From an uncultured Granulosicoccaceae bacterium (GTDB lineage: Bacteria > Pseudomonadota > Gammaproteobacteria > Granulosicoccales > Granulosicoccaceae), in contig CALFBL010000135.1 in the NCBI GenBank assembly GCA_937951695.1, positions 1 through 6,859 on the forward strand: a DNA stretch of 6,859 bases. Reading direction: 5' to 3'. Numbering within the stretch: the first letter of the stretch is position 1; every line of letters begins with the position of its first letter. Made by a program: the position numbers and the translations under genes. This document shows, piece by piece, positions 1-5,902 of the stretch. The notes beneath the pieces were generated by a model. The model searched no databases. It was not told the origin of the DNA and was given only the letters and a program-made list of their open reading frames with translations.

Positions 1-78
1 GATGATACACTAGGGATATCGGTAGGGTTCGCAGAGCAGATTGTAGGGCTCATCCGGGATAAGTTGTGTAAATCCTAA
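1..78 (+). CDS. Possible 3' end of an unidentified gene
   Basis: Frame 1 is open from the window edge to a TAA at 76-78 and gives 25 residues ending in GFAEQIVGLIRDKLCKS. The composition (alternating hydrophobic and charged residues, likely a C-terminal helix) looks like a natural protein end, but 25 codons without a stop is weak evidence by itself. I do not recognise a family. If real, the gene ends about 65 bases before the LysE-type exporter on the same strand, so it could be its upstream neighbour or its regulator. Confidence 0.35.
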   Translation, partial: DDTLGISVGFAEQIVGLIRDKLCKS

Positions 79-142
79 GTGCAACAACCACCCGAGTGAA
101 ACATGATCTACTTCACCAAGACATAGGGTGCCGAATTCAAAC

Positions 143-769
143 ATGAGTCTAGAAACATGGATAACGTACGCGCTAGCGTGTGCAATTCTCTCCCTTATTC
201 CCGGACCAAGTGTTCTATTAATTGTAGGTCAGGCAATGACAAGAGGGATGCAAGCTGCTGTTTTTTGTCTAGCTGGTGAAACTCTGGGTGGCGCATGTTT
301 GATCCTTCTTTCCTTATTCGGAGTAGGAACGATTTTAGCAAGCTCTGCGGCCCTATTTACGATACTGAAGTGGTTGGGCGTCTTCTATTTGGCCTATTTG
401 GGTGTTCAACAACTTAAGGACGCCAGCCGACAAAAGGATTCAATTTTTGTGGAACAACCGGTACCACATCAGGATAATTATGGCAGCTTCGGCGCGGGGT
501 TTTTCACAGCATTGCTCAATCCCAAGGCCATCTTTTTTTACGTTGCATTTTTGGCGCAATTCTTCGATCCAGTACGCGATCACTTCATTCAATATGCCAC
601 ACTTATTTTGACATCAGCAGTCGTTTCTGGCCTGATACTTTTTGTATACGGGTTGGCAGCATATAAGGCGCAGACTGTATTGCGGGGTCAACAGGCAAGG
701 CGCAACATTAACTACGCAAGCGGTGGTTTCTACCTGAGTGGCAGTATTCTAATGGCCACCAATAGATAG
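143..769 (+). CDS. LysE/RhtB family amino-acid exporter
   Basis: An inner-membrane efflux protein of the LysE/RhtB (threonine/homoserine-type) translocator family; members export amino acids or similar small metabolites using ion gradients. The 208-residue product has the family length and about six hydrophobic segments. It shows the family's N-terminal signature, with LIPGPSVLL around residues 19-27 after a first membrane helix, and the conserved LNPKA motif at the start of a later helix (about residues 125-129). The ATG at 143 is chosen because MSLETW matches the usual family start; an in-frame GTG at 128 would add five residues, and neither start has a strong Shine-Dalgarno sequence (AGGG at 125-128 lies far from 143). 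The gene is AT-richer, with more TTA and AGA codons, than the catabolic genes to the right, so it may have a different origin. The substrate cannot be read from sequence, and there is no obvious link to aromatic catabolism. Confidence 0.9.
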   Translation: MSLETWITYALACAILSLIPGPSVLLIVGQAMTRGMQAAVFCLAGETLGGACLILLSLFGVGTILASSAALFTILKWLGVFYLAYLGVQQLKDASRQKDSIFVEQPVPHQDNYGSFGAGFFTALLNPKAIFFYVAFLAQFFDPVRDHFIQYATLILTSAVVSGLILFVYGLAAYKAQTVLRGQQARRNINYASGGFYLSGSILMATNR

Positions 770-789
770 TGATCTACTAGTGACCTACT
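768..789. repeat. 11-bp tandem direct repeat at the exporter stop codon
   Basis: Two adjacent copies, AGTGATCTACT (768-778) and AGTGACCTACT (779-789), differ at one base. The first copy overlaps the last two bases of the exporter's TAG. The repeat lies just before the truncated transporter remnant and may be a footprint of the rearrangement that removed that gene's 5' half. It could also be chance slippage. Confidence 0.6.
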
Positions 790-816
790 TACGGCATATC
801 AGTCTATCGGTTTTCA

Positions 817-1248
817 TTGCCTCGGCGAGGTAGGCTGAAATCTGGCCTGTCGAAACAATGTGTCGCTGGCACCGTTCTGCTCAGTCCGCAGGCTGCATTC
901 ACTTTTCAAATACCGCGCTTTGATGTCTTGTGGTTTTTCTTGGGCCTCGGACTTTTCTCTGCTATTGCTCATATACTGACAATTCTGGCGTTTCGCCGTT
1001 CAGACGCATTAACTTTAGCACCGCTGGTGTATCTTGAGCTCGTCGGCAGTGTTGCGATAGGCTTTTTAGTATTCCACGAAGTTCCAACAGTGATGACACT
1101 TGTCGGCGCAGGATTGATCGTCTTTGCAGGCCTGTTGTTGGCGGTGCGGAGTAACGGTTCCGCCAGTCCACAAGTTGAGCCCTCGGAACGTGAAGCCTGT
1201 AGTGATGTTGGTAACCACGAGGAGGTAGCCCAGGATTCAATGAGCTAG
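817..1248 (+). pseudogene. 5'-truncated EamA/DMT family transporter remnant
   Basis: The reading frame carries only the C-terminal part of a drug/metabolite-transporter (EamA) protein. Three hydrophobic segments are visible at about residues 37-59, 66-86 and 92-111. Between the first two lies the family-like stretch AFRRSDALTLAPLVYLEL, where intact proteins have the last EamA repeat (AFRRA...LAPF.Y.QL). Similarity appears to begin around residue 17 (VAGTVLLSP, near base 865). Intact members are near 290-300 residues with ten helices, so roughly two thirds are missing, including the whole first EamA repeat. The nominal start is a TTG without a ribosome binding site, and the first 15 residues look non-homologous. 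No matching N-terminal half is visible upstream in any frame; the exporter gene lies there instead. The charged tail after residue 112 is typical. Most likely a non-functional remnant, although expression of a small membrane protein cannot be excluded. Confidence 0.75.
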
Positions 1249-1335
1249 CTCCTCCATGGATGGGCAAAGTGCAACGCGTCAGCGCCGAATGCACCGACCA
1301 TGATCGCTGCCGCTGAAGACGTTGCCGGTGATCAA

Positions 1336-1371
1336 AACCCAACGTGTTCCGCTGAGTTTTTCGGTTGGGTT
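1336..1371 (-). terminator. Candidate terminator hairpin at the P450 stop codon
   Basis: AACCCAAC (1336-1343) and GTTGGGTT (1364-1371) form a perfect 8-bp inverted repeat with a 20-base loop. Read on the minus strand it begins within the P450 stop codon and the second arm runs into a short T tract (GGGTTTTG). The position suits intrinsic termination of the P450 transcript, but the loop is long and the T run short, so efficiency would be modest. Confidence 0.4.
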
Positions 1372-2671
1372 AATGATTGTCACCCCAATCCACCATCAGT
1401 TTTGACGGCCCACGAAAGGTAATGTTCTCTGAATAGGACAAGCTCTGCCCTTCCACCAAACGAAGACTTGGCAGGCGCTGCGACAAGGCTTCAATGGCGA
1501 TAGCGCCTTCAAGCCGAGCAAGACGTGCCCCTAAACAGAAATGGATGCCTTGTCCGAACGAGATGTGTTTGCGGGAATTTGCGCGACTCATGTCAAACTT
1601 TTCCGGACAGTCAAATACCTTAGGTTCGCGGTTCGCAGCACCCAGACTGAGAAACACCTGGGTGCCTGCCGGGATATCGACTCCGGCGATTTGCGTATCG
1701 TGGTTGGTCACTCGTCGCCAACTGGTTTGCGGCGAATCAAAGCGCAGCACCTCTTCTAGTGCATTAGGAATCAGCGAGGGATCTTTGCAAAGCTGCGACC
1801 AGTCCTCGCGTCGGGGCAATAAACACAGTAAGGCGTTACTCATAAAGTTACTGACAATTTCATGACCGGCAAAGGAGTGCCCGTAGATGATTGATTCCAC
1901 TTCCCGGTACGCAAGTTCTTCCGGGTTTGCCTCGTGAGCATTTAATAGCTCTGAGGTCAAATCGTCTTGTCTATCGTTCCAGCGTGCGGCGACAAACTCG
2001 CGACAGTAACGCCAATAGCGAAGCATTTTGTTCGCTATGTCGACTTGTTCATCCTCGTCTGGATTGCCCCAAGTGAACGCCAGTCGATTACCCGTCCACG
2101 ACATCAATTGCTCATCGTCGGCTTCATCAAAGCCAATGAACCGAAAAATAATATGCCCAGGCAATGGGTGCCCGAACGCGCTGACAAAGTCGATCGGCCC
2201 GCCGGTGTTGATCATCTGATCGATCAACTCATGACTGCGGCGTTGGATGTAGGGTTCGAGGATTTTCATCCGTCGCCCTGAAAAACCGTCGCGGGTGTAG
2301 GTGCGGATGCGGGTGTGATCGGGTTGTTGACGGTTGGACATCACCGCGATCGGATTGAAATCCTCAGCCGCCAAAATAGCCGCGGCTTTGTCGCAGATCG
2401 GAAACACCGGATCCTGTACGTTCGAAGATGAGTAAGCGTCGTGGTCGCGAAACACTTCACTGATATCTGCCATGCGCGTGAGTACCAGATGCCCGAGTTT
2501 CTTGGAATAAAAAATCGGGTTCTCATCCCGCAGCCGATTAAGCTGTGGGTACGGATTCTTCAGGTAATTTGCATCAAAGGTCGTAAAATCATGATCTATT
2601 GGACAACCGCTGGGTTCCACGCGCGGCGGAATTCGAATGTTGTGGTATGCCCCGTCATTATCGCTACTCAT
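1370..2671 (-). CDS. Cytochrome P450, soluble bacterial class, probable aromatic-acid pathway enzyme
   Basis: A 433-residue soluble bacterial P450 monooxygenase. The heme-thiolate signature FGQGIHFCLG lies at 372-381 with Cys379 as axial ligand. The ExxR motif is E307-V-L-R310, and the C-helix HTRIR with His119 and Arg123 matches the usual heme-propionate contacts. The I-helix motif reads AGHEIVSN (268-275), so Ile272 stands where the oxygen-activating Thr (P450cam Thr252) normally is. There is no signal peptide or membrane anchor, as usual for this class. The ATG at 2671 is supported by GAGGA (2678-2682) six bases upstream. No ferredoxin or ferredoxin reductase lies in the window, so redox partners must come from elsewhere. 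It is divergent from ligI over 142 bp and sits in a 4-hydroxybenzoate/protocatechuate cluster. O-demethylation of a methoxybenzoate, giving substrate for PobA or the lig enzymes, is therefore a reasonable inference. P450 identity is firm; substrate is not. Confidence 0.93.
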   Translation of the reverse strand: MSSDNDGAYHNIRIPPRVEPSGCPIDHDFTTFDANYLKNPYPQLNRLRDENPIFYSKKLGHLVLTRMADISEVFRDHDAYSSSNVQDPVFPICDKAAAILAAEDFNPIAVMSNRQQPDHTRIRTYTRDGFSGRRMKILEPYIQRRSHELIDQMINTGGPIDFVSAFGHPLPGHIIFRFIGFDEADDEQLMSWTGNRLAFTWGNPDEDEQVDIANKMLRYWRYCREFVAARWNDRQDDLTSELLNAHEANPEELAYREVESIIYGHSFAGHEIVSNFMSNALLCLLPRREDWSQLCKDPSLIPNALEEVLRFDSPQTSWRRVTNHDTQIAGVDIPAGTQVFLSLGAANREPKVFDCPEKFDMSRANSRKHISFGQGIHFCLGARLARLEGAIAIEALSQRLPSLRLVEGQSLSYSENITFRGPSKLMVDWGDNH

Positions 2672-2715
2672 CAGGTGTCCTCACAGTGCATTAGGGTGAC
2701 TAGCCCAAGCAGCAT

Positions 2716-2743
2716 TTGGTAACTGCATAAGATGACAAATAAT
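2716..2743 (+). promoter_or_regulatory. Candidate sigma-70 promoter for ligI
   Basis: TTGGTA (2716-2721) and AATAAT (2738-2743) are separated by 16 bases and match the -35 and -10 consensus at four and five of six positions. They lie about 70 bases before the ligI ATG, in the divergent P450-ligI region. Found by eye only; no transcription start is known. Confidence 0.35.
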
Positions 2744-2771
2744 CCTAGCACGCGGCTGGCGAAAATAACCG

Positions 2772-2782
2772 GCACAATGTGC
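2772..2782. promoter_or_regulatory. Small dyad GCACA-A-TGTGC in the P450-ligI divergent region
   Basis: GCACAATGTGC is a perfect inverted repeat of 5-bp arms around one base. It lies downstream of the candidate ligI -10 element and upstream of the AAGGAG ribosome binding site, where a repressor of ligI could act. It differs from the TTGCATGCAA palindromes near ligA, so a common regulator is not shown. Short dyads of this size can occur by chance. Confidence 0.3.
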
Positions 2783-2813
2783 GTCTAATTGAACTTCCAA
2801 GGAGCAGCGGGTT

Positions 2814-3698
2814 ATGCCGATGGATTCAGATTGGATGGTGTGGCATCAAAACCCACGTCGCCCGCGCTACATCTTGCCCGAAGGCGCGGTTGATGCCCAT
2901 TGCCACATATTTGGCCCTGAAGCGGTGTTTCCATATTCACCGGCTCGAAAGTACACCCCTTGCACAGGCTCAAAAGAGCAGTTGTTCGAGCTGCGCGATA
3001 CGCTGGGCTTTGCCCGAAATGTGATTGTCCAAGCGTCCTGTCACGGCACCGATAACGCTGCTCTGATCGATGGGCTAAAGACCGCAGGGGATCGGGCCCG
3101 TGGCATCGCGGTGGTGAGTGACACGGTCACTGAAGAAGCGTTGCAGCACATGCACGCTGCGGGTGTGCGGGGGGTGCGATTTAATTTTGTGCGGCGACTG
3201 GCGGATCCCAAACCCAAAGAAGTGTACGAACGAATCATTGAAAAAATTGCGCCATGGGGCTGGCACATCATCGTCTATATCGAAGCGGCTGATATTCAGG
3301 CTCAGTTGCCGTTTTTGGAGCAGGTCCCGGTACCTGTGGTGTTTGATCATATGGCACGACCCGAAGTGGCCAAGGGCGTTGACCATACCGATTTTGTGCG
3401 TTTTGAAACACTGATGGAAAATGAAAATTTCTGGACCAAAGTGTCTTGTCCTGAACGTTTGACCACTCAGGCCGGCGGTCACGAAAATTATTCAGACGTG
3501 CTGCCTTTTATGAAGCGTTTGGTGAATGGGTATCCCGACCGGGTGCTGTGGGGCACCGATTGGCCGCACCCGAACATGAAATCGCATATGCCCGATGACG
3601 GGCAATTGGTAGAGTTGATACCGCTTATCGCAGATACCTACGAGAAGCAGCGTCAATTGCTGGTAGACAACCCGATGCGTCTTTATTGGTCGTCGTGA
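2814..3698 (+). CDS. ligI: 2-pyrone-4,6-dicarboxylate hydrolase (LigI)
   Basis: Hydrolyses the lactone 2-pyrone-4,6-dicarboxylate to 4-oxalomesaconate in the protocatechuate 4,5-cleavage pathway; cytosolic. The 294-residue protein is a TIM-barrel member of the amidohydrolase superfamily (the COG3618 group) and has the usual family length. Visible active-site elements are DAHCH (His29 and His31), QASCHGTDN (73-81), VRFNF with nearby Arg127 and Arg128, Tyr155, FDHMARP (177-183, with His179 and Arg182), CPER (212-215) and WGTDWPHPNM (246-255), whose Asp249 corresponds to the catalytic Asp of characterised LigI. The Sphingobium enzyme is known to work without a divalent metal despite the HxH motif. 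The ATG at 2814 has AAGGAG (2799-2804) nine bases upstream. Divergent P450 and nearby pobA and ligA fit a common catabolic role. The whole length reads as an intact LigI, with no frameshift. Confidence 0.95.
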   Translation: MPMDSDWMVWHQNPRRPRYILPEGAVDAHCHIFGPEAVFPYSPARKYTPCTGSKEQLFELRDTLGFARNVIVQASCHGTDNAALIDGLKTAGDRARGIAVVSDTVTEEALQHMHAAGVRGVRFNFVRRLADPKPKEVYERIIEKIAPWGWHIIVYIEAADIQAQLPFLEQVPVPVVFDHMARPEVAKGVDHTDFVRFETLMENENFWTKVSCPERLTTQAGGHENYSDVLPFMKRLVNGYPDRVLWGTDWPHPNMKSHMPDDGQLVELIPLIADTYEKQRQLLVDNPMRLYWSS

Positions 3699-3796
3699 TT
3701 GGTGTTGTGCCTTGACAAGTTATCACTTAAATGGCTGTTTTAATCCACACCGTTGCACCCTCGCGCTCTCCACCTCCGTGCCCGTCAGAGGAGAAA

Positions 3797-3831
3797 TCTG
3801 CGTTGACATGCATGCTCAAGCAACGTGCAGA
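3797..3831. other. Imperfect hairpin between convergent ligI and acetyltransferase genes
   Basis: In the 146-bp convergent gap, TCTGC-GTTG (3797-3805) can pair with CAAC and GCAGA (3821-3824 and 3827-3831), leaving a two-base bulge (GT) and a 15-base loop that contains ATGCATGC. It is in the right place for a shared transcript end, but no T tract follows on either strand. The rest of the gap shows no gene or clear terminator. Confidence 0.3.
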
Positions 3832-3844
3832 TAGAAACGGTGAG

Positions 3845-4618
3845 TCACGTCTGGCCAAACAATTCGATCGACTGTGAGCGATCTCGATTTTGGATTTGAT
3901 CCTGACCTGGATTCCGATCTTGATTTAGCGACAAATGTTTCGGCATCCAATAAAACGATTTTTTAAACAGAACCCATTCCGCGGCAATAGCCACTGGCTC
4001 GAACCCACGCTTTGTGACGCTCGCGAAGAAGCCCGTGTTGGTTATGTCGGTTGTGGTGACAATGGTGTCCACCGGACTGTTTGCGTAGGTGGTTAACGCA
4101 AAGTCGATCATCTGCGGGTTGATCCCTTGGTTGCGATATTCGGGCAACACAAATACCTTGTATTGGTAGCAGACGCTCTCGGGGCAACGTAATCCAATCC
4201 CGTGAAAATGTTCGCCTGCGCGATTGTGCTTCGGATCGACATGACCGGTGGCAAAGAAACACACCCCAACTAAATCGGTTCCATCAAATGCCCCGATGGC
4301 TCTGTGCGAGGGCTCAGTCATGGTTTCACGCGTTACGTTGGTGATCGAAAAACGTCGATCACGAGCAGCCGCGATCAGATCGTCGGCGTCGAGCAACTGG
4401 CATCGCAAGTTCTCGCGTTCTCGGCTTGTGTTGTCAGACGCTCTGAGCTTAGCATGGTCGTTCGCGCATCCCTTAGCAGGTTCTTCTGCAGGATCATCCC
4501 CATGAGTTTCTCCTGGCGCAGCGCGCAACAAAACGTAACTCACATCGAGAACCAGAACGCGAGCTAAGCGCTGGTATGCAGAGACTAACCAGTGGGGCAA
4601 GACTTGTACTTTTTGCAC
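3845..4618 (-). CDS. GNAT-like N-acetyltransferase, N-terminal frame uncertain
   Basis: A probable acyl-CoA-dependent acetyltransferase of the GNAT fold; substrate unknown. The recognisable domain spans about residues 70-225. A strand and turn near IGAFDGTDLVGVCFFA (108-123) is followed by motif A with YKVFVLPEYRNQGINPQM (153-170), where R162 and G165 match the acetyl-CoA loop RxxGxG/A but Asn166-167 region lacks the last small residue. VTTTDITNTGFFASVTKRGF (187-206) resembles the C-terminal GNAT helix and strand. The upstream GTG shares its G with the pobA TAG (TAGTG), which suggests translational coupling. The first 70 residues look unlike a GNAT N terminus: they are partly hydrophobic and then rich in charged residues. 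A strong Shine-Dalgarno and ATG lie in another frame at 4503, so the true start or an indel there is uncertain. The last 25 residues are encoded by a degenerate hexamer repeat. Its link to 4-hydroxybenzoate metabolism is unclear. Confidence 0.7.
   Translation of the reverse strand: MQKVQVLPHWLVSAYQRLARVLVLDVSYVLLRAAPGETHGDDPAEEPAKGCANDHAKLRASDNTSRERENLRCQLLDADDLIAAARDRRFSITNVTRETMTEPSHRAIGAFDGTDLVGVCFFATGHVDPKHNRAGEHFHGIGLRCPESVCYQYKVFVLPEYRNQGINPQMIDFALTTYANSPVDTIVTTTDITNTGFFASVTKRGFEPVAIAAEWVLFKKSFYWMPKHLSLNQDRNPGQDQIQNRDRSQSIELFGQT
3880..3927. repeat. Degenerate GATYTN hexamer repeat, about eight units
   Basis: On the plus strand the segment divides into about eight units near GATCTC, GATTTT, GATCCT, GACCTG, GATTCC, GATCTT and GATTTA, with one unit shifted by a base. 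On the coding (minus) strand it gives the polar tail NQDRNPGQDQIQNRDRS, which lies beyond the GNAT domain. Period-six slippage repeats of this kind vary in length between strains, so the tail is probably not structural. Confidence 0.65.
4501..4514 (-). promoter_or_regulatory. Strong Shine-Dalgarno and ATG in a frame other than the acetyltransferase ORF
   Basis: On the minus strand AGGAG (4510-4514) stands six bases before an ATG (4503-4501), the best translation start signal in this gene group. The frame it opens begins MGMILQKNLLRDARTTML, runs 42 codons and stops at 4375-4377, inside the acetyltransferase. The acetyltransferase frame is reached by one -1 step. Either the gene originally started here and a base was lost (or is missing from the assembly), or this is a short overlapping ORF. 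Confidence 0.5.
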
Positions 4619-5793
4619 TAGTAGTCCAGCCCGACGTAATTCTCGGCAATCGATAATTGGGCGGCAGTTGAGGCTCGAATGTAATCAAACTCGGCGCGTT
4701 GCATCTTTTTTTCAAAGACAGAATGGTCATCAAATTGATGCATCAGGGCGGTCAGGTACCAGCTAAAGCGTTCGACCTTCCAAACCCGACTTAACGCTTC
4801 GTTAGAATAACGCATCAAATCAGCCTCGTATCCCTTATCCCATTGAGTAATAGCGCGCGCCAAACGACGCACATCGGCAACGGCCAGGTTTAATCCCTTA
4901 GCGCCGGTGGGTGGAACAATATGGGCGGCATCTCCTGCAAGAAAAAGCTTGCCATGCTGCATTTGATCGCAGACGTACGAACGTAGTGGTGTGATAGACA
5001 TCTCTACAGGCTCCCCAGTTTCAAGGCCATCACTTAATGGACCCAAACGAGCCTTAAAAGTTGTCCAAAATCGTTCGATAGACCAATCCTCAACGGTTTC
5101 ACCCGGTGAGGTTTGCACGTAATAGCGAGAACGGGTTTGCGAACGCATTGACGCTAACGCGAATCCTTCGGCGTGGTTGGCGTATAGGACGTTATGCGCT
5201 ACGGGCGGTTTGTCCACCAGCACACCGAGCCAGCCAAACGGGTAAACCCGTTCCGACTCGGTACGGATGTGTGCGGGAATCGATTGTCTTGCTACGCCAC
5301 GAAATCCGTCACAACCGGCAATGATTTTGGCCTGAATCTCAACGCGACCTCTGGTCGGATCAGTAAAGTGAGCGCAAGGTTGCTCACTGGTTAATTTGCT
5401 CAGGACAGTATCCGGGCAATTCCAGTAAATCTGCTGCTCGCGTGCTTCGCAGGCGTCGACTAAATCAGCGGTGATATCGGTTTGGCCGTAAACGGTTACC
5501 CGATGCCCGGTGAGCTCATGAATTGGAATGCTGACTTGATCGCCGTCGAAGCTTAGAATTAACCCGTCGTGATCGATTCGCTCTGCCTCCAGGCGCGTTG
5601 CACAGTTGGCCTCATGCAGTGCCTCAACGGTACCGCGTTCAAGCACGCCGGCACGTATACGTGACAGCACTCGTTCCTTGCTGGTGCGCTCCACAATGAT
5701 GGAGCGAACCCCACTTTGGTGCAGCAACTGGCTGAGCAGCAACCCGGCTGGCCCTGCTCCTAGAATCAGCACATCCGCCTGCTGGGTGTTCAC
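4618..5793 (-). CDS. pobA: 4-hydroxybenzoate 3-monooxygenase (PobA)
   Basis: A cytosolic FAD-dependent hydroxylase that converts 4-hydroxybenzoate, NAD(P)H and O2 to protocatechuate. At 391 residues it nearly matches the 394 of the Pseudomonas enzyme. The FAD fold is clear: GAGPAG (12-17) in the N-terminal Rossmann motif, the DG motif in AGCDGFRG (159-166), and the GD motif in LFLAGDAAHIVPPTGAKGLN (283-302). Substrate residues of the Pseudomonas enzyme (Tyr201, Ser212, Arg214, Tyr222, Tyr385) correspond to Tyr204, Ser215, Arg217, Tyr225 and Tyr386, all conserved; Arg223 matches the flavin-moving Arg220. The start is a GTG directly after an in-frame TAA, with only a weak ribosome binding site, so no longer form is possible. 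It lies 109 bp downstream of the GntR/FCD gene on the same strand, and its stop overlaps the next start. Whether it prefers NADH or NADPH cannot be told by eye. Confidence 0.97.
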   Translation of the reverse strand: MNTQQADVLILGAGPAGLLLSQLLHQSGVRSIIVERTSKERVLSRIRAGVLERGTVEALHEANCATRLEAERIDHDGLILSFDGDQVSIPIHELTGHRVTVYGQTDITADLVDACEAREQQIYWNCPDTVLSKLTSEQPCAHFTDPTRGRVEIQAKIIAGCDGFRGVARQSIPAHIRTESERVYPFGWLGVLVDKPPVAHNVLYANHAEGFALASMRSQTRSRYYVQTSPGETVEDWSIERFWTTFKARLGPLSDGLETGEPVEMSITPLRSYVCDQMQHGKLFLAGDAAHIVPPTGAKGLNLAVADVRRLARAITQWDKGYEADLMRYSNEALSRVWKVERFSWYLTALMHQFDDHSVFEKKMQRAEFDYIRASTAAQLSIAENYVGLDY

Positions 5794-5798
5794 CGCTT

Positions 5799-5818
5799 AG
5801 TTCTCGACCGTGGGAACT
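5799..5818. promoter_or_regulatory. Imperfect dyad just upstream of pobA
   Basis: AGTTC (5799-5803) and GAACT (5814-5818) form an inverted repeat with a further C-G pair inside, beginning six bases before the pobA GTG. It overlaps the expected ribosome-binding region, so it might be an operator or an mRNA hairpin affecting pobA translation. The sequence does not resemble TTGCATGCAA. Evidence is only the symmetry and position. Confidence 0.3.
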
Positions 5819-5902
5819 GACAGCGACGCGTGCTGCATAGTAGGGGCTTAACGGGACGCGAACTGTGGCCCGCGCGGTAGCTCAATGCACAGGGTTTAGT
5901 GG

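Noticed and set aside
962..1342. 126-codon minus-strand frame opposite the EamA remnant
   Set aside because: Arg/Gln/His-rich composition without any family motif; it is the antisense shadow of hydrophobic transporter codons.
1494..2722. Several plus-strand frames opposite the P450
   Set aside because: The P450 frame carries all diagnostic motifs over 433 residues; the opposite frames have no recognisable motif.
3075..3482. 135-codon minus-strand frame opposite ligI
   Set aside because: ligI is intact and fully conserved here; the antisense frame is a by-product of its codons.
3806..3820. ATGCATGC in the convergent gap as a third operator copy
   Set aside because: It shares only the central ATGCAT/GCATGC core and lacks the TTGC...GCAA arms; it is not next to a promoter.
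3880..3963. Plus-strand reading of the hexamer repeat as an Asp-rich peptide (DLDFGFDPDLDSDLDL), suggestive of a calcium-binding repeat
   Set aside because: No start with a ribosome binding site, a quick stop at a TAA near 3964, and the frame lies antisense to the acetyltransferase tail.
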